The notes under the pieces: model-generated
What the model saw: the letters and a program-made list of their open reading frames with translations, nothing else
Databases searched by the model: none
What the model was told of the DNA's origin: nothing
Translations under genes and position numbers: made by a program
Shown: positions 1 to 5,061 of the stretch, in pieces
How the letters are laid out: every line of letters starts with the position of its first letter
How positions within the stretch are numbered: the first letter of the stretch is position 1
Assembly: GCA_006844635.1 (NCBI GenBank)
Contig: SPJO01000006.1
Span: 1-5,061 of the forward strand
Source: Methylophilaceae bacterium
GTDB lineage: Bacteria; Pseudomonadota; Gammaproteobacteria; Burkholderiales; Methylophilaceae
Direction of reading: 5' to 3'
DNA length: 5,061 bases

Positions 1-1205
1 AAGGTCATGGCTTGCTAGATGTGTGGATGAGTCATGGTGACAAAGTCACCGATATGCCTGATGGCTTTAAAGTTATCGCCAATAACGATACAACACCGAT
101 CGCGGCGATGGCTGATGAAGATAGAAAATTCTATGCCGTACAGTTTCACCCAGAGGTTACGCATACCAAGCAAGGCCAAGCCATGCTTGAACGCTTTGTG
201 TTAGAAATTTGCCAAGCCAAGCCAGATTGGGTCATGGGTGATTATATTGCCGAGGCGGTTGAAAAAATCAAAGCACAAGTGGGTGACGAAGAGGTCATTC
301 TGGGCTTATCAGGTGGGGTGGATTCCAGCGTTGCTGCGGCCCTCATCCATCGTGCGATTGGCGACCAATTGACTTGTGTCTTTGTCGACCACGGACTACT
401 ACGTCTAAATGAAGGTGACATGGTCATGGATATGTTTGCAGGACAACTGCATGCAAAAGTCATTCGAGTCGATGCCGTCGATCAATTCATGGGTAAACTT
501 GCTGGTGTAAGTGACCCTGAAGCCAAACGTAAAATTATCGGTGGCGAATTTGTCGAAGTTTTTCAAGCAGAAGCAAAAAAATGTGCGAATGCTAAGTGGT
601 TAGCGCAAGGAACGATTTATCCTGATGTGATTGAGTCTGGTGGGGCAAAGTCTAAGAAAGCCGTCACCATCAAGAGCCACCACAATGTTGGTGGATTACC
701 AGAAAAGTTAGGATTAAAACTACTTGAGCCGCTACGCGATTTATTTAAAGATGAAGTCCGTGAGCTAGGTGTTGCCTTAGGCTTACCAAGAGGGATGGTT
801 TATCGCCATCCATTCCCAGGCCCAGGTCTCGGGGTGCGCATTTTAGGCGAAGTCAAACAAGACTATGCATTATTGCTACAACGTGCCGATGCTATCTTCA
901 TAGAAGAGCTCAACAACACCATTGACGAAAAAACAGGCAAATCTTGGTATGACCTTACCAGCCAAGCATTTACCGTATTCCTACCAGTGAAGTCTGTTGG
1001 TGTCATGGGCGACGGCCGCACTTATGAATATGTGGTTGCGCTCCGTGCCGTTGTCACCAGCGACTTTATGACAGCGCATTGGGCAGAGCTTCCTTACAGT
1101 CTGTTAGGTAAAGTGTCTAATCGCATTATTAATGAAGTCCGTGGCATTAACCGCGTGGTTTACGACGTATCAGGTAAACCGCCTGCCACCATTGAGTGGG
1201 AATAA
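1..1205 (+). CDS. guaA: GMP synthase (glutamine-hydrolysing), 5'-truncated by the window edge
   Basis: This cytoplasmic enzyme makes GMP from XMP, ATP and glutamine, the last step of de novo guanine nucleotide synthesis. The frame is open from the left edge (first full codon at 3), so the true start lies upstream; the TTG at 12 is internal. About 400 of roughly 525-535 residues are present. Counting that TTG as residue 1, the end of the class I glutamine amidotransferase domain is visible with QFHPEVTHT, where H46 and E48 (bases 147-155) complete the triad; its cysteine is outside the window. The ATP-pyrophosphatase P-loop SGGVDSS follows at 100-106 (bases 309-329). Then come DPEAKRKIIG, QGTIYPDVIES, KSHHNVGGLP, RHPFPGPGLGVR and the C-terminal dimerisation domain, ending in KPPATIEWE, the usual GuaA terminus. 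A loop near 301-316 is about 7 residues longer than in E. coli as I recall it. The reading frame is intact and all key motifs in the visible part are present. Confidence 0.98.
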   Translation, partial: GHGLLDVWMSHGDKVTDMPDGFKVIANNDTTPIAAMADEDRKFYAVQFHPEVTHTKQGQAMLERFVLEICQAKPDWVMGDYIAEAVEKIKAQVGDEEVILGLSGGVDSSVAAALIHRAIGDQLTCVFVDHGLLRLNEGDMVMDMFAGQLHAKVIRVDAVDQFMGKLAGVSDPEAKRKIIGGEFVEVFQAEAKKCANAKWLAQGTIYPDVIESGGAKSKKAVTIKSHHNVGGLPEKLGLKLLEPLRDLFKDEVRELGVALGLPRGMVYRHPFPGPGLGVRILGEVKQDYALLLQRADAIFIEELNNTIDEKTGKSWYDLTSQAFTVFLPVKSVGVMGDGRTYEYVVALRAVVTSDFMTAHWAELPYSLLGKVSNRIINEVRGINRVVYDVSGKPPATIEWE

Positions 1206-1227
1206 TTTCCCTTTTCAGCCACCATAT

Positions 1228-1233
1228 AAGGAG
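1228..1233 (+). promoter_or_regulatory. Ribosome binding site deciding the TTG start of the acyltransferase
   Basis: AAGGAG lies 8 bases upstream of TTG at 1242, a near-ideal Shine-Dalgarno match and spacing. An in-frame TAG at 1236-1238 rules out any start further upstream, and the next in-frame methionine is residue 89, which would remove the first conserved acyltransferase block. The TTG is therefore the only sensible start. Confidence 0.85.
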
Positions 1234-1241
1234 CTTAGAAT

Positions 1242-3269
1242 TTGCGTTATCGTGCAGAAGTCGACGGATTAAGAGCATTAGCCGTAATCCCCGTCATCTT
1301 ATTTCACGCAGGCTTTTCGCTATTTAGCGGCGGTTTTGTTGGCGTTGATGTTTTTTTCGTCATTAGTGGATACCTAATTACATCCATTCTAATTAAAGAA
1401 CTAGATGCTGGCACATTCAGCATCATTAACTTTTATGAGCGCCGAGCACGGCGAATCTTGCCCGCCCTCTTTCTAGTCATTTTAGCTTCGTTACCATTCG
1501 CATGGATGTGGTTGACGCCGATAGACATGAAGGACTTTGCGCAAAGCCTAATCGGTGTAGCAACCTTCTCATCTAATATACTATTCTTCTTAGAAAGTGG
1601 TTATTTCGATACTTCAGCAGAACTAAAGCCTTTACTCCACACATGGAGCCTAGCCGTTGAAGAGCAGTACTATATTTTCTTTCCATTAATGTTGATGGCC
1701 GCATGGCAGTTTGGTAGGCGATGGGTTCTTGCCATGCTGATTGCCGTATTCATTGCCAGTTTTGCGTATGGTCAATGGGCCGCATATCATCGGCCAAGTG
1801 CAGCATTTTACTTACTGCCTCCTAGAGGCTGGGAGTTATTAATCGGTGCATTTATCGCTATCTATTTACAAAAGCGCGACCATCTTCCCTCATTTCAACT
1901 CAATCAAATTCTGAGTTTAACTGGTGTTGGGTTGATTTTATACGCCACGTTTTCTTTTGACAAAAACACACCTTTCCCGACTTTCTACACACTGGCACCA
2001 ACGCTAGGTGCAGGCTTAATTATTTTTAATGCAGTAAAAGGTACGATTGTTAATCGCATTCTAAGTCATAAATTACTCGTTGGTATCGGACTGATTTCAT
2101 ACAGCGCCTACTTATGGCATCAACCTATCTTTGCATTAACACGTCACCGTATGTTAAACGAACCGAGTCCTTGGCTACTAGGTTTGCTAGGTTTATTTTC
2201 ATTAATTCTTGCATATTTTTCTTGGAAGTATGTTGAAGCACCGTTTAGACATAAACAACGATTCAATCGCAAAAACATATTCGTCATGAGCGCTATTGGG
2301 CTTGTAACAATGGCGGCCATTGGTGTTTTTGGTCACCTAAAAGAAGGTAATTTATACAGGTATGATGCGGAAACAACCAAAGCATTATCCTTTAACTCCG
2401 CCGAAGTGCCTGAGAAGCTTTACTACTGCCAACGCGAAGGTAACCAATACACCCCATTAGACGCATCGTGCATCCTAGGAAGTGAAAGCAACATCAAAGG
2501 TGCTTTAGTTGGTGATTCACACGGCTACGCTATTTCTTTTGCACTAAATGAATTAGCTACAGAAAAGAATATTGGTTTTTATCAAATGACTTTTAATGGG
2601 TGTCCTAACATTGGCAGCATTTACCGCCAGGACTTTGGCGCAGATGAAAAGTGTGCCGACTTCAACCAAGAAGTAGCACAACATATCGCTGCAACACCCT
2701 CAATTGAATATGTCATCATGGTTTCAAGATGGACAAGAATGCTATCAGATAGAGGCTTTGATAATGGGGAAGGTGGAGTCGAGCATAATGACCATCTGAT
2801 TGATATCATCACAAACGGCGTAAGAGAAAATAATCCAGAATCTGTACGCATTAAAAAATTGCAACAAAAACTAGAGAACACAATTCAACACTACTTGGAT
2901 GCTGGAAAAAAAGTAATCTTGGTATACCCTATCCCCGAGGTAGGCTGGGCCACACCTAAATTCATTGCGCACCAAAAGTTATTCGGTGGTGGCTCTCAAA
3001 AAAACAGCACCAGCTACGAACGATTTAAAGAGAGAAATAAAATTAGTTTTGACACACTCAATGCTATTCCAGAACAAGACAATCTGATCCGCGTTTACCC
3101 AGATCAGGTGCTGTGCAACTCCTACGTGAAAGATCGCTGTGTTTTTGAACTAAATGGTGAAGCGTTATACTTTGATGATAACCACTTGGCAAAACCAGGT
3201 GCATTGATGGTTGTTAAAGAAATTTTTAACAAACTTAACACTAACATCACATCTAAATCGCAACCATGA
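1242..3269 (+). CDS. OafA/YrhL-type membrane O-acyltransferase with C-terminal SGNH domain
   Basis: This is a predicted inner-membrane protein of 675 residues that transfers acyl (commonly acetyl) groups to a surface glycan such as O-antigen, exopolysaccharide or peptidoglycan; the substrate cannot be read from sequence. Residues 1 to about 365 form an acyltransferase-3 domain of about ten or eleven hydrophobic segments. Landmarks are VDGLRALAV with H22 just after it, YERRARRILPA (65-75), LHTWSLAVEEQYY (132-144), RGWELLIGA (195-203), SYSAYLWHQP (286-295) and KYVEAPFR (329-336). Residues from about 385 form an SGNH hydrolase-like domain, expected in the periplasm: GDSH with S426 (bases 2517-2519), NGC around G453, VSRW (494-497) and DDNH with D645 and H648. 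All catalytic-type residues are present, so it looks active. It starts at TTG behind AAGGAG, 36 bases after guaA, and overlaps the next gene by 4 bases. Parts of its 3' half look more AT-rich than guaA (17 G/C of 60 at 2821-2880), as is common for surface-polysaccharide genes. The family is certain; the target is unknown. Confidence 0.95.
   Translation: MRYRAEVDGLRALAVIPVILFHAGFSLFSGGFVGVDVFFVISGYLITSILIKELDAGTFSIINFYERRARRILPALFLVILASLPFAWMWLTPIDMKDFAQSLIGVATFSSNILFFLESGYFDTSAELKPLLHTWSLAVEEQYYIFFPLMLMAAWQFGRRWVLAMLIAVFIASFAYGQWAAYHRPSAAFYLLPPRGWELLIGAFIAIYLQKRDHLPSFQLNQILSLTGVGLILYATFSFDKNTPFPTFYTLAPTLGAGLIIFNAVKGTIVNRILSHKLLVGIGLISYSAYLWHQPIFALTRHRMLNEPSPWLLGLLGLFSLILAYFSWKYVEAPFRHKQRFNRKNIFVMSAIGLVTMAAIGVFGHLKEGNLYRYDAETTKALSFNSAEVPEKLYYCQREGNQYTPLDASCILGSESNIKGALVGDSHGYAISFALNELATEKNIGFYQMTFNGCPNIGSIYRQDFGADEKCADFNQEVAQHIAATPSIEYVIMVSRWTRMLSDRGFDNGEGGVEHNDHLIDIITNGVRENNPESVRIKKLQQKLENTIQHYLDAGKKVILVYPIPEVGWATPKFIAHQKLFGGGSQKNSTSYERFKERNKISFDTLNAIPEQDNLIRVYPDQVLCNSYVKDRCVFELNGEALYFDDNHLAKPGALMVVKEIFNKLNTNITSKSQP
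3211..3232 (+). repeat. Short inverted repeat at the 3' end of the acyltransferase gene
   Basis: TTGTTAAA (3211-3218) and TTTAACAA (3225-3232) are perfect 8-base complements around a 6-base loop, inside the coding sequence and about 35 bases before the next start codon. Each arm has one G/C pair and no T-run follows, so it is not a terminator. It may be chance in AT-rich codons. Confidence 0.25.
3266..3269 (+). other. ATGA start-stop overlap linking acyltransferase and Gre-like gene
   Basis: The ATG of the Gre-like gene (3266-3268) overlaps the TGA stop of the acyltransferase (3267-3269). The 20 bases upstream (CATCTAAATCGCAACC region) contain no recognisable Shine-Dalgarno sequence. This arrangement suggests that ribosomes finishing the acyltransferase restart on the second gene. 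Confidence 0.8.
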
Positions 3270-3763
3270 GCAGAGGCTTTGTAAAAGAGGATGATTTAGA
3301 ACACGCTGGTACTGACCTGCCTGAACGGCCCGTTAGTGACCATACAAACTATGTGACGCCTGCTGGTTTAAGCTTGTTAGAAAACGAAGCGACACGTTTA
3401 GATGCTGAGCGCATGACACTGAGTGCGCTAAAAGATGACGAATCAGCAAAACAAAAGTTAGCGGTCATTGACCGTGACTTGCGCTACCTATCAGCAAGGC
3501 TAGAAAATGCAATTGTTGTTGACCCATCGCAACAAGATAAAGAAACAGTTTTATTTGGTGCGTCGGTGACCATTGAAGATGAAATGGGTGAAACGTGGCA
3601 GTTTCACATTGTCGGTGAAGATGAAGCTGACATGAGCCAGCAAAAGGTTAGCTATGTCTCACCAATTGCACGTGCATTGATTGGTCGAAAGATCGGTGAC
3701 AGTGCAGTTTGGAAGCGCCCTGCTGGCGATTTGGTATTAGATATTATTCACATTAACTATTAA
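3266..3763 (+). CDS. GreA/GreB-family transcription factor with shortened coiled coil
   Basis: This is a 165-residue cytoplasmic protein related to GreA/GreB, which enter the RNA polymerase secondary channel and stimulate cleavage of backtracked RNA. Residues 1-28 are a polar extension (MSRGFVKEDD...), which I recall as shared by a recognised subgroup of Gre-like proteins. NYVTPAGL (28-35) opens the coiled coil, and AVIDRDLRYLSARLENAIVVD (66-86) aligns well with the second helix of GreB. The FKBP-like C-terminal domain covers about 94-165, with VLFGASVTIED, IVGEDEAD, SPIARALIGRKIGD (132-145) and RPAGDL. By my alignment the coiled coil is about 13 residues shorter than in GreB. The GD.SENA tip with its catalytic acidic residues is absent; KDDES (56-60) is the only acidic group there. 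It may therefore bind polymerase without cleavage activity, as is known for the short-coil protein Rnk, but this is inference. ATG at 3266 is preferred because it keeps the conserved N-terminus and overlaps the upstream stop. Confidence 0.88.
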   Translation: MSRGFVKEDDLEHAGTDLPERPVSDHTNYVTPAGLSLLENEATRLDAERMTLSALKDDESAKQKLAVIDRDLRYLSARLENAIVVDPSQQDKETVLFGASVTIEDEMGETWQFHIVGEDEADMSQQKVSYVSPIARALIGRKIGDSAVWKRPAGDLVLDIIHINY

Positions 3764-3778
3764 CTTGAGAACAGAACA

Positions 3779-4381
3779 ATGGACGTAACTGAAGCAATTG
3801 TAGAACGCAGGTCGATTAAGCAGTTTGACCCAAGCCATAAAATGACACAGCAGGAAATTGCTAAGCTAATGTCATTAGCAATGCTTTCGCCAACTGCATT
3901 TAATATTCAACATTGGCGCTTCGTTATTGTAGATGAACCAGCTCTGCGTAAAGAAATTCGCGCCGTAAGTTGGGATCAAGCACAAGTTGAAGATGCCTCA
4001 TTACTGATCATCCTCACAGTTGACTTAAAAGCATGGGAAAAAGAGCCAGCGAGGTATTGGGAGAATGCGCCAGAAGCGGTCCGTGACTATTTAGTCAATG
4101 CTATTGATGGCTATTACCGTGGTAAAGAAGCAATACAGCGCGACGAGGGCATGCGCTCAGGTGGGATGGCCGCAATGACATTGATGCTAGCAGCTAAAGA
4201 AATGGGATACGACACTTGCCCAATGGACGGCTTCGATTTTGAGGCTGTTTCAAAACTCATCAACTTACCAGATGACCATATGCCTGTGATGTTCGTTGCT
4301 GTTGGCAAAGCGCTAGAAGCAGCGCGCGCACGTGGTGGTCAATTACATATGGATGACGTAGTTATTTACAACAAATTTTAA
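3779..4381 (+). CDS. Nitroreductase-family flavoprotein (FMN-dependent NAD(P)H oxidoreductase)
   Basis: This is a 200-residue cytoplasmic protein of typical nitroreductase length, expected to be an FMN-binding homodimer that uses NAD(P)H to reduce nitro compounds, quinones or an unknown physiological substrate. Visible family features are the N-terminal ERRSIKQFD (9-17), whose arginines usually contact the FMN phosphate, then LSPTAFNIQHWRFVIV (36-51), the flavin-site block normally seen as SP(S/T)..N.QPW. The central helix RSGGMAAMTLMLAAKEMGYDT (126-146) leads into CPMDGFD, then LPDDHMPVMFVAVGKA and a C-terminal DDVVIYNKF. Histidine replaces the common proline in NIQHW, a substitution I believe occurs in this subgroup. 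It lies 15 bases after the Gre-like gene with only a weak GAGA ribosome binding site (3767-3770), which fits operon expression. The frame is intact. Substrate cannot be assigned; the family call is secure. Confidence 0.92.
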   Translation: MDVTEAIVERRSIKQFDPSHKMTQQEIAKLMSLAMLSPTAFNIQHWRFVIVDEPALRKEIRAVSWDQAQVEDASLLIILTVDLKAWEKEPARYWENAPEAVRDYLVNAIDGYYRGKEAIQRDEGMRSGGMAAMTLMLAAKEMGYDTCPMDGFDFEAVSKLINLPDDHMPVMFVAVGKALEAARARGGQLHMDDVVIYNKF

Positions 4382-4407
4382 ATACATCGAATTTAAAGTA
4401 CCTTAAA
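4375..4407. repeat. AT-rich dyads in the nitroreductase-ybiT spacer
   Basis: The 44-base spacer and the preceding stop codon hold overlapping inverted repeats. TTTAAAT (4377-4383) pairs with ATTTAAA (4391-4397) across a 7-base loop, and TTTAAAGTACCTTAAA (4392-4407) is a palindrome with one mismatched pair. The stems are nearly all A-T and have no following T-run, so a rho-independent terminator is unlikely. An operator or chance in AT-rich DNA are both possible. Confidence 0.25.
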
Positions 4408-4416
4408 AATTAATTT

Positions 4417-4423
4417 AGAGAAG
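4417..4423 (+). promoter_or_regulatory. Ribosome binding site of the ABC-F gene
   Basis: AGAGAAG gives a moderate purine-rich Shine-Dalgarno match, with its GAG 5 bases before ATG at 4426. An in-frame TAA at 4411-4413 limits how far upstream the gene could begin, which supports this start. Confidence 0.6.
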
Positions 4424-4425
4424 TT

Positions 4426-5061
4426 ATGTTAATCGCAAACAATATTACTATGCAATTCGGCTCAAAGCCGCTATTCGAAAACGTGTCCGTCAAATTTGGG
4501 GATGGCAATCGCTACGGCCTTATCGGTGCCAATGGCTGTGGTAAATCCACTTTCATGAAAATTCTTGCTGGCGTCTTAGAACCGACCAATGGCAACGTCA
4601 CATTAGACACCAATGAACGTATGGCTTTCTTACGCCAAGATCAGTTCGCTTATGAAGATAAACGCGTATTGGATGTGGTGATGATGGGTCATGAACAGAT
4701 GTGGAATGCCATGACTGAACGTGATGCAATTTATGCCAACTTGGAAGCAAGTGAAGAAGATTACATGAAGGCTGCTGAGCTAGAAACAGTGTTTGCCGAA
4801 TATGATGGTTATACTGCAGAAGCCCGAGCTGGTGAATTACTTATGGGCGTTGGTATTCCGATTGAGCAGCATACTGGTTTAATGAGTGAAGTCGCGCCAG
4901 GCTGGAAGCTTCGTGTACTGTTAGTCCAAGCCTTGTTTGCTAACCCAGACGTATTATTGCTCGACGAGCCGACCAATAACTTAGATATCAACACCATTCG
5001 CTGGTTAGAAGATGTTGTCAATAGTCGTGATTGCACAATGGTCATTATTTCCCATGACCGT
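4426..5061 (+). CDS. ybiT: ABC-F ATPase of the YbiT type, 3'-truncated by the window edge
   Basis: ABC-F proteins are soluble tandem ATPases without membrane domains; those studied bind the ribosome near the E site and affect translation. The exact role of YbiT is less settled. The frame is open for 212 codons from ATG 4426 to the right edge, about 40% of the roughly 530 residues expected, covering most of the first nucleotide-binding domain. The start MLIANNITMQFGSKPLFENV closely resembles E. coli YbiT as I recall it. Walker A is GANGCGKST (34-42, bases 4525-4551), the Q-loop glutamine is in LRQDQ (69-73), Walker B and the D-loop are LLLDEPTNNLD (177-187) with E181 as catalytic glutamate, and the H-switch is SHD (209-211). 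The signature is MSEVAPGWKLR (153-163) instead of LSGGQ, a divergence I associate with the first domain of this subfamily. The interdomain linker and second ATPase domain are outside the window. No promoter is evident in the 44-base spacer. Confidence 0.95.
   Translation, partial: MLIANNITMQFGSKPLFENVSVKFGDGNRYGLIGANGCGKSTFMKILAGVLEPTNGNVTLDTNERMAFLRQDQFAYEDKRVLDVVMMGHEQMWNAMTERDAIYANLEASEEDYMKAAELETVFAEYDGYTAEARAGELLMGVGIPIEQHTGLMSEVAPGWKLRVLLVQALFANPDVLLLDEPTNNLDINTIRWLEDVVNSRDCTMVIISHDR

Noticed and set aside
12..14. TTG at 12 as the start of guaA
   Set aside because: The frame is open to the left edge and the protein begins in the middle of the amidotransferase domain, so this is a truncated gene and not a short one.
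242..463. Open frame on the - strand inside guaA
   Set aside because: It lies opposite strongly conserved guaA coding sequence and its translation resembles no protein family I know.
2621..2881. Open frame on the - strand inside the acyltransferase
   Set aside because: It is antisense to a conserved SGNH domain, with a composition typical of a shadow frame and no recognisable motif.
3211..3232. Rho-independent terminator after the acyltransferase
   Set aside because: The stem is almost all A-T, lies within coding sequence and has no T-run after it.
4114..4308. Open frame on the - strand inside the nitroreductase gene
   Set aside because: It is antisense to conserved flavin-binding sequence and has no independent coding evidence.
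4365..4392. Possible promoter for ybiT with TTTACA as -35 box
   Set aside because: No acceptable -10 box occurs at 16-18 base spacing; the best hexamer (TCGAAT) lacks the key second-position A.
4809..5045. Open frame on the - strand near the right edge
   Set aside because: The + strand here encodes unmistakable ABC-F motifs, so this is a shadow frame.
1..5061. A new defence, mobile or biosynthetic system
   Set aside because: No integrase, transposase, repeat array, toxin-antitoxin pair or unknown gene cluster is present; all five genes belong to recognised families.

Overview
The window reads as ordinary chromosome from a proteobacterium of moderate, slightly AT-leaning composition. A betaproteobacterium is most likely, perhaps a methylotroph of the Methylophilales. 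The main evidence is the GuaA sequence, whose C-terminal half carries the longer NNTIDEKTGKSWYD-type loop and a TAHWAELPY ending that I associate with betaproteobacterial GMP synthases. The N-terminus of the Gre-like protein (MSRGFVKEDDLEHAG) also fits. This placement comes from remembered family sequences, not from a search.

All five genes are on the + strand and tightly packed. (1) Positions 1-1205 hold the 3' three-quarters of guaA (GMP synthase), cut by the left edge. (2) Positions 1242-3269 encode a 675-residue OafA/YrhL-type membrane acyltransferase with a C-terminal SGNH domain. It starts at a TTG behind a strong ribosome binding site. (3) Positions 3266-3763 encode a GreA/GreB-family protein with a short coiled coil, overlapping the acyltransferase by 4 bases (ATGA). 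(4) Positions 3779-4381 encode a 200-residue FMN-dependent nitroreductase-family protein, 15 bases further on. (5) Positions 4426-5061 hold the 5' part of a YbiT-type ABC-F ATPase that runs off the right edge; it has no stop codon in the window but is clearly coding. The longest gap is 44 bases, so no stretch over 300 bases lacks a gene.

No convincing rho-independent terminator lies between any of the genes, so one long transcript is possible. Functionally the set is mixed: purine synthesis, cell-envelope O-acylation, an RNA polymerase secondary-channel type protein, flavin redox chemistry and a translation-linked ATPase. The acyltransferase and Gre-like gene are the pair most likely to be co-translated, because they overlap and the second lacks a visible ribosome binding site.

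I found no mobile element, tRNA, rRNA, CRISPR array, or sign of a new defence or biosynthetic system. The points most worth a second look are the Gre-like protein, which lacks the usual acidic coiled-coil tip, its start-stop overlap with the acyltransferase, and the strict confinement of cysteines to the SGNH domain of the acyltransferase.
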